In this document: in pieces, positions 49,826 to 59,305 of the stretch
How the letters are laid out: every line of letters begins with the position of its first letter
Position numbering within the stretch: the first letter of the stretch is position 1
Assembly: GCA_963839815.1 (NCBI GenBank)
Contig: CAWIWF010000006.1
Coordinates: 1,178,001 to 1,242,000 of the forward strand
Length of the DNA stretch: 64,000 nucleotides
Source: JACVRM01 sp963839815
GTDB taxonomy: Bacteria; Actinomycetota; Thermoleophilia; Gaiellales; Gaiellaceae
Reading direction: 5' to 3'
Notes under the pieces: generated by a model
What the model saw: the letters and a program-made list of their open reading frames with translations, nothing else
Database searches by the model: none
Told to the model about the DNA's origin: nothing
Made by a program: the position numbers and the translations under genes

Positions 49826-49966
49826 AGGTCTTCGTCCCTGATCTGTCCCTAGCGGACCTGTCCGCGGCGGCCGGAGTCGAGGTGCCCCTGTCCTCCTCCC
49901 CGCTGCGAGCGTATCGAGACGCGGCGCGCGGATGTGTGCCGGCTGCGTCACGAAAGCGTGCCGATG
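49826..49966 (+). repeat. ~140-bp dispersed intergenic repeat, copy B
   Basis: This matches the unit at 42356 in order: GTCC/GGAC-rich start, GAGGTGCCCCTGTCCTCCTCC, GCGAGCGTATCG (49905-49916), then TGTGTGCCGGCTGCGTCACG. Its 19-bp core CCTCCTCCCCGCTGCGAGC (49892-49910) is identical to bases 8650-8668 inside the FO synthase linker. It occupies the spacer between two gene ends and no ORF is credible in it. Confidence 0.6.
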
Positions 49967-50035
49967 CGTCCAGCCGGGGCGCTCGCCCACGCCGACCCCG
50001 CAGGCGCTCGGGAACGAGCCGGCTCGCGGGGCGGA

Positions 50036-51637
50036 TCAGCCGACGCGCGTCGATGCCACGATCGCCTGGCGGAACCGCCCGGCCTGCGGCGGTGACGCCA
50101 GCGCGAAGACCGGCACCGCGCGGCCGCCTGCAAGCGTGATCGAGAAGTAGTCGCCGAGCATCCGCCCCTGCACTGTCCTCGCCATCCAGCCGAGCCGCAT
50201 CGGGCGGGCGATCAGGCTGTGCGTCTGCCAGCTGCGCCCGCCGTCGCGCGAGTCTGCGTAGCGCACGTCGACCCGGCACGTCGCCGGCGAGCAAAAGGGG
50301 TCCGGCATGCGGTGGTAGACCAGGCTGAGCCGGTGCGGGCCGCCGCGGCCGCCGGCGACCGCAAGCGCGGGCAGGAAGAGCTCGGCCGTCGACGCTGCGG
50401 GCACGAGGGGCAGCCGGCGCGGCACCGACCAGCTCGCCCCGTCGGCGGAGCTCGCCAGCACGACGTCGTTCGCCGGGCACGAGTCTCCGCGGCGGGCGCA
50501 GTCGTGCCACACGGCGTACACCGTTCCGTCGGCCGCGACGTCCGCGCTCGGCAGGGGCGGCGCCCGCATCCCCGGCACGCGCCGAGAGTTGCTCGTCGAG
50601 ACGACCGTGGGTTGAGTGAAGGACAGGCCGCCGTCGAGCGAACGCGCGCTGACGACGTTGCGGTTGTCGAGGTAGACGAGCACCAGCGACCCGTCAGGCC
50701 GGGGCAGCGGTAGCACGCCGACGCCGCCGCCGGCCGCCGAGGGCGGAACCAGCGCTGCCGACCCCCAGGAGCTGCCGCCGTCGAGCGAGACCTGGGTCGC
50801 GATCCGCCGGCCCGGCAGCTCGGTGTACGAGAGGTAGCAGCGCCCGTAGTTGGGACTCGCCTGCCACGCGTCGCAGGCGATCCACTCCTTGTCGTAGGCG
50901 AGCTCGTCGGCAGAGGAGCTCGCCGCCACCAGCGGCAGCTCCCAGACGAGGCCGTCGCGCGAGCGGCTCACCAGCAGCTCGGTGCGGCCGGGGGAGACGG
51001 CGAGCGTCGACGCCAGCCAGACGGCGTGGGCCGCGTCGTAGCCGACCACCGGGTCGCTCACGCGGACGGCGTCGCCGGCGGGGCGCGAGTTCCTGCCGAC
51101 GCCGGGGAGCCGGCCCTGGCGCCAGCTCGTCCCGCCGTCGCGCGAGGTGGCAAAGCCGATGTCCATCGCGCCACCGTCCGTCCTGCGTGCGACCTGGAAC
51201 ACCGTGACGATCGTCGAGCCCCAGGCGTGGCTGTCCGGCTCTGCCTCGGTGGCATGCTGGCCGTCGCCGCCTGTGAACGGGTCGCGCGAGAGGCGGCGGG
51301 TGACGATCTCGCAGTCGCGTGCGGCGACGTCGAGCTCGTCGATCGAGACGACGTCCCTGCCGGGACCGCATCGGGCGAGGTCGCGCGTGCCGTCGGTCTC
51401 GAGCGAGATGCGGTCCGCTCCGGCGCCGCCGTCGGCGACGTCACGGCCGCGGCCGCCGTCGAGGAAGTCGGCGCCTCCCCGTCCGAGCAGCAGGTCGCCT
51501 CCGGGACCGCCCAGGATGATGTCCGCGCCGGCGGTTCCCGTCAGGCGCTCGGCGCGCGCGGAGCCGCGGATGGTCGCGGCCGAGGCGGCCGACGCGAGGA
51601 CGGCGAGCGCGAGCGCCGCAGCGGCGGGGCGATACAC
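50036..51637 (-). CDS. secreted protein with RTX-like repeats and sialidase/BNR-type domain
   Basis: A 533-aa exported protein. The signal peptide (about residues 1-21, ALALAVLASAASA) is followed by calcium-binding RTX-type nonapeptides (GGPGGDLLLGRGGADFLDGG), then a six-bladed-type propeller with Asp-box repeats such as SRDGGTSW, SLDGGSSW, SLDGGLSF and SRDGGRSW. Propellers of this type are found in sialidases and in non-enzymatic surface proteins; catalytic Arg triads cannot be assigned here. GTG 51637 places the start at the signal peptide. Probably cell-surface or extracellular; function unknown. Confidence 0.8.
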   Translation of the reverse strand: MYRPAAAALALAVLASAASAATIRGSARAERLTGTAGADIILGGPGGDLLLGRGGADFLDGGRGRDVADGGAGADRISLETDGTRDLARCGPGRDVVSIDELDVAARDCEIVTRRLSRDPFTGGDGQHATEAEPDSHAWGSTIVTVFQVARRTDGGAMDIGFATSRDGGTSWRQGRLPGVGRNSRPAGDAVRVSDPVVGYDAAHAVWLASTLAVSPGRTELLVSRSRDGLVWELPLVAASSSADELAYDKEWIACDAWQASPNYGRCYLSYTELPGRRIATQVSLDGGSSWGSAALVPPSAAGGGVGVLPLPRPDGSLVLVYLDNRNVVSARSLDGGLSFTQPTVVSTSNSRRVPGMRAPPLPSADVAADGTVYAVWHDCARRGDSCPANDVVLASSADGASWSVPRRLPLVPAASTAELFLPALAVAGGRGGPHRLSLVYHRMPDPFCSPATCRVDVRYADSRDGGRSWQTHSLIARPMRLGWMARTVQGRMLGDYFSITLAGGRAVPVFALASPPQAGRFRQAIVASTRVG

Positions 51638-51679
51638 CTGGCGAGGGTACCCGGGCACGACGGTACGATCGGCGGGCTC

Positions 51680-52240
51680 ATGCGGGAGGAGCGGCGATTC
51701 AGCCAGGTGATCGCCGAGGGGGATGGCATCTCCCTCGTCGTCGCCGCCGACGACCCGGCCGCCGTGACCGCGGCCGAGTCCGGTGGCGCGGATGCGCTCG
51801 CCGTCCGGGCGGCCCCGACGGCTACGACCCCGCTGCCCGTCCTCTTCCGCGCCGGAGACTCGCCGGACGTCGCCCTGGCCGCGGGCGCCGACGCGTGGGT
51901 GCTGCCCGCGGAGCGGACCGGCGAGGACGAGGAGCTCGACCGCCTCTACGCGCGCGCCTTGGAGAGCGGCCTCGACTGTGTCGTCGAGGTGTTCGAGGAG
52001 GAGCAGCTCGAGCGGGTCATGGTCCGGCTCGACCCCGAGGTCGTCCTGCTGTCGAGCCGGCGCAGCGGCGCCGCGGAGCAGCTGGAGCGCGTACTCGAGC
52101 TCCTGCACGACCTCCCCGCCGGCAAGCTGGCGGTCGCCGACCTCGACGGCGTCGATCGCCCGACGCTCGGCGAGCTGGAGCGGGCCGGTGTGGACGCCGT
52201 CATCGTCGCACCCCAGACACTCGTCGAGCTCGCCTCGTAG
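51680..52240 (+). CDS. degenerate indole-3-glycerol-phosphate-synthase-like barrel protein
   Basis: 186 aa whose strand order follows TrpC-type barrels: ISLVVAADDPAAVTAAESGGADALAV, GADAWVLPAE, GLDCVVEVFEEEQLERVM, LDPEVVLLSSR and LAVADLDGVDRPTLGELERAG...VDAVIVAPQTLV (quoted in parts). The catalytic Lys/Glu/Asn/Ser positions of true IGPS are not recognisable, and it is ~70 residues shorter. It is therefore probably not a tryptophan enzyme. ATG 51680 lies 10 nt after TACGAT. It is divergent from the RTX gene. Function unknown. Confidence 0.55.
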   Translation: MREERRFSQVIAEGDGISLVVAADDPAAVTAAESGGADALAVRAAPTATTPLPVLFRAGDSPDVALAAGADAWVLPAERTGEDEELDRLYARALESGLDCVVEVFEEEQLERVMVRLDPEVVLLSSRRSGAAEQLERVLELLHDLPAGKLAVADLDGVDRPTLGELERAGVDAVIVAPQTLVELAS

Positions 52241-52294
52241 GGCGCCGCCCAGCGTTTCCCGCGGGCTCCAACGGCGAGTACCGTGTGTACCGCG

Positions 52295-52933
52295 ATGTCC
52301 CGCCCGACCCGTGCGCTCGCCCTCGTCACCGCCGTCCTGGGCGGCGGCCTACTGCTCGCGACCGGCTGCTCCGGCGACGACGGCGAGCAGGCGAGTGCCG
52401 CCCGGCCGTCCGGGCCGCCTGCCTGCCCGCAGGCCTGGAAGGCAGGCTGGCAGGAGCTTGCCAATCGCGTGGGCGCACCCGTGTTCTGCCCCACGTGGAT
52501 GCCGAATCCGCTGACAGCCGAGATCGGCGGCGAGTGGGACAACGGCGTCTCCGTCGATCCCGACCGGAGCTATCTCGTCAGCTTCGTCTGGCACGAGGCG
52601 GGCAACGACGTCCACGTCAACCTGCGCGGCTACCCGGGCTCGACACGTCTCCCCCGCTGCGAGGACGTGCAGACCGTGGCGGGCAAGACGCATCGCCGCA
52701 GCGTGCCGTGCTTCTCCGATCCGCAAGGGTCGCGGACGCTCGGCCGCTTTCGGGTCACGCTCTACACCGCCAACCGCGGCGTCGACCAGTGGCACCTGCT
52801 CTACGCCTGGCGCCACGAGGGATCGCTCTACACGCTGAGCGAGCACGTCGCGCCGCCGTTCACGCTCGGTCGCGTGCACCAGAACCTCGAGCGGATGTTG
52901 CGGACGCTCGCGCTCGTGCGGCCTGCCGTCTGA
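52295..52933 (+). CDS. lipoprotein of unknown function
   Basis: 212 aa with a lipoprotein signal: basic start MSRPTR, hydrophobic core and lipobox LATGC (Cys25), so the mature protein is membrane-anchored outside the cell. The mature part has paired cysteines (PACPQAW, PVFCPTWMPNPL, LPRCEDVQ, SVPCFSD), probably forming disulfides. VDQWHLLYAWRHEGSLYTLSEHV lies near the end. I do not recognise the family. It precedes a Tat-type exported protein by 1 bp, so both are likely one transcript and one envelope function. Confidence 0.7.
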   Translation: MSRPTRALALVTAVLGGGLLLATGCSGDDGEQASAARPSGPPACPQAWKAGWQELANRVGAPVFCPTWMPNPLTAEIGGEWDNGVSVDPDRSYLVSFVWHEAGNDVHVNLRGYPGSTRLPRCEDVQTVAGKTHRRSVPCFSDPQGSRTLGRFRVTLYTANRGVDQWHLLYAWRHEGSLYTLSEHVAPPFTLGRVHQNLERMLRTLALVRPAV

Positions 52934-52934
52934 G

Positions 52935-54335
52935 ATGCGCTTCACCCGTCGTGAGGCGATCGCCGCGGCCGCGGCGGGTGCCGTGGGCGCCGCAGGCGTC
53001 TACGAGCTGGTCGACCGGCTGGCCGGCTCGCCACCGCGCCCTGAGGTCGGGCCACGTCCCCCTGAACAGCACGTGCTCGACGGGTTGCGGGTGGTCGAGG
53101 ACGACGGCGTCGAGATCGTCGTACCGCCGCTCCACCATCAGATCCTGACCGGCGCGGTGGCGGTCGGTGCCTCGCGGACGGCGCTGGCCGAGGCCGCCGA
53201 CGCGCTCGAGGACGCGCTCCTGCGCCTCGAGTCCGAGAACGAGCCCACGCCTGCAGGTCTCGGCGTCACCGTTGCCTGGGGGCTGCCGTACTTCCAACGG
53301 TTCGTGCCCGAGGCGGCCGCGGAGCACCTGCCGCTCGACCTGCGCGCATCGAAGAGGGAGGGCCCGCCGGTTCGCGCCCTCACCGACGCGTTTCGCTTCC
53401 CGAGCGACCCCGAGGACGTGATCCTCGAGCAGAACGACGTCGCCATCCTCCTGCGCAGCGACGACGCCGGACGTATCGAGTCTGCCGCCAAGCGCCTGCT
53501 CGAGCTCGAGGTGTTCCGGCCGACGAGCGTGCGCAAGGGGTTCGCCGGCGGCGGCTTCGAGGGCCGGCGGAGCCTGCCCAAGCGGATGGCCTTGGCCGCG
53601 GGCGTTCCCGGCGCGGAGCTGATCCCGGAGACGGCGGAGCTCTTCCTCGGCTTCACGTCGACCACGCTCGCCGGGCTCGGGCCGCGCCGGATCGCGAACC
53701 TGGAGACACTGGGGTACACCAATGCGCGCGGCGGCTACTTCGAGGGCGGCACCCACCTGTCGCTCTCGCACATCTTGGAGGATCTCGAGGGCTGGTACCT
53801 CAACTTCGACTTCGCCGAGCGCGTCGAGACGACGTTCCGCCCGCGCCTGTCGGTCCCGCCTGGCTCGGTGACGGTGGCCCAGGGCCCCGAGGACGTGGTG
53901 AGCGTCGAGCAGGTGCGCGCCGAGTTCGGCCGCTCCCGGCGGATCGGTCACAGCGGCGCCCTACAGACGACGTCACGGCTGCTCGAGGACGTCGTCACGC
54001 CGGACGGCACGCGGTACCCGAAAGGGACGGCAGTGCCGCACCGCGCGGATTTCAACACGCTCGACAACCCGTTCTTCTGGACGGCTGCCCGCGAGCGCGA
54101 CGGCTGGAGCGAGCGCCCCGCAGCCGGCGTGCACTTCGTCGTGTTCAACCCCACGAGCGACGACTTCAACCGCAACCGCCTGGCGATGGACGGCGTCCTC
54201 CCGGACGGCACCGATCTCGGCTTCCCGGCGCGCGACCGGGGCCAGGGGCTGAACTCGGTGCTGCGCACGACCCACCGGCAGAACTTCCTGGTGCCGCCTC
54301 GGCGCCATCGCTCCTTCCCGCTCGCCGAGCTGTGA
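52935..54335 (+). CDS. exported protein with Tat-like signal, unknown family
   Basis: 466 aa. The N-terminus MRFTRREAIAAAAAGAVGAAGV has an Arg pair followed by a hydrophobic Ala-rich segment, consistent with Tat export of a folded, possibly cofactor-bearing protein. The body has blocks GVTVAWGLPYFQRFVPEA, GPRRIANLETLGYTNARGGY, GTAVPHRADFNTLDNPFFW and GVHFVVFNPTSDDFNRNRLA. The last vaguely recalls the C-terminal part of DyP-type peroxidases, but the DyP GxxDG motif is not seen. I leave it unassigned. Co-transcribed with the lipoprotein upstream. Confidence 0.65.
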   Translation: MRFTRREAIAAAAAGAVGAAGVYELVDRLAGSPPRPEVGPRPPEQHVLDGLRVVEDDGVEIVVPPLHHQILTGAVAVGASRTALAEAADALEDALLRLESENEPTPAGLGVTVAWGLPYFQRFVPEAAAEHLPLDLRASKREGPPVRALTDAFRFPSDPEDVILEQNDVAILLRSDDAGRIESAAKRLLELEVFRPTSVRKGFAGGGFEGRRSLPKRMALAAGVPGAELIPETAELFLGFTSTTLAGLGPRRIANLETLGYTNARGGYFEGGTHLSLSHILEDLEGWYLNFDFAERVETTFRPRLSVPPGSVTVAQGPEDVVSVEQVRAEFGRSRRIGHSGALQTTSRLLEDVVTPDGTRYPKGTAVPHRADFNTLDNPFFWTAARERDGWSERPAAGVHFVVFNPTSDDFNRNRLAMDGVLPDGTDLGFPARDRGQGLNSVLRTTHRQNFLVPPRRHRSFPLAEL

Positions 54336-54802
54336 CCGGCGGCGGCTCGTCGATCCCCGAGGTGCAGGCGCTGCTCCGCGTGCTCGCCGCCGGGCGGCGC
54401 TGCGCCGAGGTGGGGACAGCCTTCGGCGAGGGCGCGGCAGCGATGGCGGAGACCGCGCGGTCGGTGGTGACGGTCGAGGTCGACGCCGAGCGTGCGGCAC
54501 TCGCGCGCGAGCGGCTGCGCGGCTGTGCGAACGTGGAGCTGCTCGTCGGCGACTGGCGGGAGCTGCTGCCGGCGCGCTGCCCGTTCGAGCTGCTCTTCTT
54601 CGACGGCGGCCGCTTCGCCGAGTCCGCGGACGCGATCGACCTGCTCGCTCCGGGAGGCTTGCTGGTGAAGGACGACCTGACCCCCGGCCGCCCCGGCCCC
54701 GACGCCGTGCGCGAGCTCCTGTTCGGCGACCCTCGGCTGGCCGCAGTCGAGATCCTGACGACAACCACGGCCGCCGCGGTCCTGGCCGCACGGGTTGCAT
54801 GA
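54332..54802 (+). CDS. O-methyltransferase-like SAM-dependent protein
   Basis: 156 aa. RRCAEVGTAFGEGAAAMAET is a SAM-binding motif I, VVTVEVDAERAALARERLRG motif II, and FELLFFDGGRFAESADAIDLL the acidic motif of class-I methyltransferases related to catechol O-methyltransferases. It is shorter than the typical ~210 aa because the N-terminal helices are missing. The substrate is unknown. GTG start overlapping the previous stop (GTGA) and ATGA to the next gene. Confidence 0.75.
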   Translation: MTGGGSSIPEVQALLRVLAAGRRCAEVGTAFGEGAAAMAETARSVVTVEVDAERAALARERLRGCANVELLVGDWRELLPARCPFELLFFDGGRFAESADAIDLLAPGGLLVKDDLTPGRPGPDAVRELLFGDPRLAAVEILTTTTAAAVLAARVA

Positions 54803-55240
54803 TCATCCGGCGCGCCACCGCAGCCGACGTCGCCGGCATCGTGCGGACGTTTCACGCGGCTCGCGCCGCGGCGACGCCCTGGCTGCCCGTCCTGCACACG
54901 GAGGACGAGGACGTAGCGCACTTTGGCGGCCACGTGCATGAGGCGGACGTACGGGTGGCCGTCGTGGACGGCGAGGTAGTCGCCTTTGTGGTTATCCAGG
55001 CGGGGCGCCTGGTCTTCCTCTACGTCGCGCCCGACGCGCAACGCGGTGGCATCGGTACCGCGCTGCTCGAAGAGGTCATGCGGGCACAGCCGGGCGGCTT
55101 CACGCTCTGGACGCACCAGCGGAACGAGCATGCCTGCCGCTTCTACGAGAAGCACGGGCTCCGCGCCGTTCAGCTTACGGACGGGTCGACGAACGAGGAG
55201 CGGCTGCCTGACGTGCAGTACGAGTGGCGCCCGCCTCGGC

Positions 55241-56284
<1,044 letters not shown>

Positions 56285-56443
56285 GTGGGGAGTCTGCCTG
56301 CGGCCCGCCCAGCTTGTTGCACTCGCGGCACTGATCCGTCACAGATGTGCGCGCCCGATCTCGATAGCGTGGATCGCAGGGGGTGCGGGGCTCCCCCCAC
56401 AGACGCGCGCGCGGCGCGCGGTGGCACGCCGGCTTCGCCCCCC

Positions 56444-56449
56444 TACCAT
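56444..56449 (+). promoter_or_regulatory. -10 element of tRNA-Leu gene
   Basis: TACCAT ends 8 nt before the mature tRNA 5' end. Confidence 0.5.
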
Positions 56450-56457
56450 TGGCGGTG

Positions 56458-56541
56458 GCCGAAGTGGCGGAACTGGTAGACGCGCCGGACTCAAAATCCG
56501 GTGTCCGTGAGGGCGTGTGGGTTCGAGTCCCACCTTCGGCA
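56458..56541 (+). tRNA. tRNA-Leu (anticodon CAA)
   Basis: The acceptor stem GCCGAAG (56458-56464) pairs with CTTCGGC (56534-56540), followed by discriminator A. The anticodon arm is CCGGA-CTCAAAA-TCCGG, giving anticodon CAA, which reads UUG. A long variable arm (class II), expected for tRNA-Leu, and a T-loop GGTTCGAGTCC are present. The CCA end is not encoded. TTG is an infrequent leucine codon in such a GC-rich genome. Confidence 0.96.
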
Positions 56542-56572
56542 CCTGGGCCGCGGCGCGCCCCTGCGCGGACGC

Positions 56573-56620
56573 GCCCCCTGTCCGGATCCGGCCGGTGCCC
56601 CCTGTCCGGATCCGGCCGGC
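56573..56620 (+). repeat. 24-bp tandem repeat, two copies
   Basis: The unit GCCCCCTGTCCGGATCCGG-CCGGY occurs at 56573-56596 and 56597-56620 with one difference in the last base. It contains the palindrome CCGGATCCGG. It lies in the 328-bp spacer between tRNA-Leu and the ABC transporter operon; apart from this repeat and the livJ promoter I see nothing in that spacer. Confidence 0.8.
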
Positions 56621-56790
56621 GCCCGCTGGTGCGGCCCCCGGCTCGTCATGGACGAGGGTGGCGGTCGAGGCGATCGTTCCCGCCGCGCGCGGCACCGTCC
56701 GAGCCACCGGTCAGGCCTGGCCGGTTTGCGCCGGCGGCAACGCCTGGGCCGCGCGCTCGCGCGGGGACGGGCGCCGGTGACCGTTCCGCC

Positions 56791-56819
56791 TTGCAACTGT
56801 CCGGAGTGACACCGATACT
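56791..56819 (+). promoter_or_regulatory. promoter of the livJHMGF operon
   Basis: TTGCAA (56791-56796), a 17-bp spacer and GATACT (56814-56819) give a start near 56826. Unlike most genes here, this operon has a ~45-nt leader with a strong SD, GGAGGAGGAG around 56854-56863, before the GTG. Confidence 0.65.
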
Positions 56820-56869
56820 TCCTCCCCTCGACAGACCAGAGGAACCACCCGACGGAGGAGGAGAGCTAC

Positions 56870-58198
56870 GTGAGGAAACTCAAGTTCGTGGCGGCACTGG
56901 CGCTGGTGCTGGCCGCGTTCGGCGTGATCGCAGCCGGCTGCGGCGGCGATGACGACGATGGCGGCGACGGGGGCGGCGGGGCCGTCGAGGCACTGCCGTC
57001 AGCGTCATGCGGCCCGATTCTGTATGAGGGCGAGGGCGAGCCGGATGCGCTGATCGCCTCCGACTTCCCGCTCCAGGGCGCGAACCGGGCGCTGACGACC
57101 GAGATGGCATCGGCCGTCGAGTTCGTGCTCAAGCAGCGCAACTGGGAGGTCGGCGGAGTCAAGATCGGCTTCCAGTCGTGCGACGACTCGACTGCACAGG
57201 CGGGCTCATGGGACTCGGCCAAGTGCACCTCGAACGCGCGCGCGTACGCCGGCAATGACGCTGTCATTGGCGTCATTGGCCCCTTCAACTCCGGCTGTGC
57301 CAAGCTGATCATCCCGGTGCTCAACCGTGCGGGCGTCCCGATCGTCAGCCCCACCAACACCAACCCCGGGCTCACCGAGCCGGGGCCGGGCGCCGATCCG
57401 GGCGCGCCCGACATCTTCTATCCGACGGGCACGCGCAACTACGCGCGCGTCGTCTGGAACGACCAGCACCAGGGTGCGGCCAATGCGCTGATCGCCCAGG
57501 AGCAGGGCTACAAGAACGTGTTCATCCTCAACGACGCCGAGACCTACGGCCTGGGCATCGCGACCCTGTTCGAGCGGGCTGCGAAGTCGCTCGGGATCAA
57601 GGTCGCCGGCAACCAGAAGTGGGACAAGAAGGCGTCGAGCTACGAGCCGCTCGCAAACCGGATCGAGTCGTCCGGCGCGGACGCTGTCTTCCTCGGCGGC
57701 ATCGTCTGCAACAACGGCGGCAAGCTGATCAAGGACCTTCGCTCCTCGCTCGGGGCCGACTTCCCGATCTTCGGGCCCGACGGCTGGACGCCGATCGAGG
57801 ACGCGACCGTGAAGACGGCAGGCCCGGCCGCGAACGGCATGCTGATCAGCCAGCCTGGCGTGCCGATCGACCAGCTCAAGGGTGCGGGTGCCGAGTTCGC
57901 CTCGGAGTTCGAGGCGGAGAACGGCAAGCAGCCCGATCCCTACACGGCGTATGCCGGCCAGGCTGCAGTGGTGCTGCTCGACGCGATCGAGCGGGCCGCG
58001 GCCGCCGACCGCGAGCAGATCGTCGCCGAGCTGTTCAACACGGACATCAAGGACGGCATCCTCGGCGACTTCACCATCGACGAGAACGGCGACACCAGCC
58101 TCGGCCTCGTGAGCTTCTACCGGATCGAGAACGGCAAGCCCGTCTTCGTCAAGACCATCACCCCGGACATCACGCCCGAGGGCGACATCAACAAGTAA
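56870..58198 (+). CDS. livJ: branched-chain amino-acid-type ABC transporter, substrate-binding lipoprotein
   Basis: 442 aa. The lipoprotein signal has the lipobox IAAGC (Cys24), followed by an Asp/Gly-rich tether (GGDDDDGGDGGGG). The mature part is a type-I periplasmic-binding fold (DFPLQGANRALTTEMASAVEF; VIGVIGPFNSGCAKLIIPVLN; DAVFLGGIVCNNGGKLIKDL). It captures substrate and delivers it to the LivHM permease encoded downstream. The family binds leucine/isoleucine/valine but also amides and other ligands, so specificity is unproved. A very stable hairpin follows the gene. Confidence 0.92.
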   Translation: MRKLKFVAALALVLAAFGVIAAGCGGDDDDGGDGGGGAVEALPSASCGPILYEGEGEPDALIASDFPLQGANRALTTEMASAVEFVLKQRNWEVGGVKIGFQSCDDSTAQAGSWDSAKCTSNARAYAGNDAVIGVIGPFNSGCAKLIIPVLNRAGVPIVSPTNTNPGLTEPGPGADPGAPDIFYPTGTRNYARVVWNDQHQGAANALIAQEQGYKNVFILNDAETYGLGIATLFERAAKSLGIKVAGNQKWDKKASSYEPLANRIESSGADAVFLGGIVCNNGGKLIKDLRSSLGADFPIFGPDGWTPIEDATVKTAGPAANGMLISQPGVPIDQLKGAGAEFASEFEAENGKQPDPYTAYAGQAAVVLLDAIERAAAADREQIVAELFNTDIKDGILGDFTIDENGDTSLGLVSFYRIENGKPVFVKTITPDITPEGDINK

Positions 58199-58207
58199 GC
58201 CCGGCGA

Positions 58208-58233
58208 GGGGAGGGTGCCCCGGCGCCCTCCCC
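58208..58233 (+). promoter_or_regulatory. stable intercistronic hairpin after livJ
   Basis: GGGGAGGGTGCC-CC-GGCGCCCTCCCC forms a 12-bp near-perfect stem (one G-T; in practice a 4-nt loop) with no T-run. In ABC operons such structures commonly protect the 3' end of the binding-protein message, so livJ may be made in excess of the permease genes. It could also be a weak terminator. Confidence 0.6.
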
Positions 58234-58246
58234 TGCCGCACCGCCA

Positions 58247-59305
58247 ATGACCACGCAGGCACGACGCGCCCCGTTTCCGAACCTCGCCAACAGCGTGCCG
58301 GCCGCGGTCGCGCAGGCGATCGCCGCGCTCCTGGTGCTGCTGCTGGTCGTCTGGCTGGTCGTCAACCTCGTCAAGACTCCCGACACCTTCTACAGCCTGT
58401 TCCTGATCGGGCTCACGAACGGGGCGATCTATGGTCTCGTCGCGCTCGGCTACTCGCTCGTCTACGGCATCCTCGAGCTGATCAACTTCGCCCACGGCGA
58501 CGTCTTCATGCTCGGCGGCATGTGGGTCGCGACGATGGTGGCGACGTTCGGCCTCACCGCCGGCACCTCGGATGTCGGCCTCTGGCTGATGATCCTGCTG
58601 ATGCTCGTCGCCGTGATGGCGTTCTGCGCGGTGCTCAACACGTCGATCGAGATCGTCGCCTACCGAAGGCTGCGAAACGCTCCCCGGCTCGCGCCGCTGA
58701 TCACGGCGATCGGCATGTCCTTCATCCTCCAGAACGTCGGCCTCGTCTGGAAGGGCGCCAGGCCGACCTCCGTTCCCTCGCTCCTCCCACGCGGGGAGAT
58801 GTTCGAGATCGGCGGGGTCGTCTACACGTGGGACAAGTTCATCGTGCTGCTGTTCACCACGCCCGTGCTGGTCGGGCTGATCTTCCTCGTGCAGCGAACG
58901 CGCCAGGGCAAGGCGATGCGCGCGACCGCCCAGGACCGTGACGCTGCGGCGATGATGGGGATCAACGTGAACCGCACGATCTCGTTCACGTTCTTCACGG
59001 CGGGCGCGCTGGCCGGCGCTGCGGGCCTACTGTACGCGCTCTACATCACCAACATCCGCTACGACGAGGGTTTCCGCCTCGGCCTGATCGCCTTCACCGC
59101 CGCGGTCGTCGGCGGCATCGGCAACCTGCCTGGCGCCGTCCTCGGCGGCATGCTGATCGGGATGATCGAGGCGTTCAACAACGGCCTCAGCTGGGTGACG
59201 CCTGGCAGCGACTGGACGACCTCGATCATCTTCAGCCTGCTGATCATCATCCTCGTGTTCCGGCCGGAGGGCCTGCTCGGCGAACGCACACCGGAGGGTG
59301 GATAG
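58247..59305 (+). CDS. livH: ABC transporter permease, LivH type
   Basis: A 352-aa inner-membrane permease. LINFAHGDVFMLGGMWVATMV is the LivH signature, and ATAQDRDAAAMMGINVNRTISF (read in parts) is the EAA-like loop contacting the ATPases. NLPGAVLGGMLIGMIEAFN lies near the end. It has ~8 hydrophobic helices plus an N-terminal one. No SD is visible upstream of the ATG. The stop TAG shares its G with the livM GTG. Confidence 0.92.
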   Translation: MTTQARRAPFPNLANSVPAAVAQAIAALLVLLLVVWLVVNLVKTPDTFYSLFLIGLTNGAIYGLVALGYSLVYGILELINFAHGDVFMLGGMWVATMVATFGLTAGTSDVGLWLMILLMLVAVMAFCAVLNTSIEIVAYRRLRNAPRLAPLITAIGMSFILQNVGLVWKGARPTSVPSLLPRGEMFEIGGVVYTWDKFIVLLFTTPVLVGLIFLVQRTRQGKAMRATAQDRDAAAMMGINVNRTISFTFFTAGALAGAAGLLYALYITNIRYDEGFRLGLIAFTAAVVGGIGNLPGAVLGGMLIGMIEAFNNGLSWVTPGSDWTTSIIFSLLIIILVFRPEGLLGERTPEGG

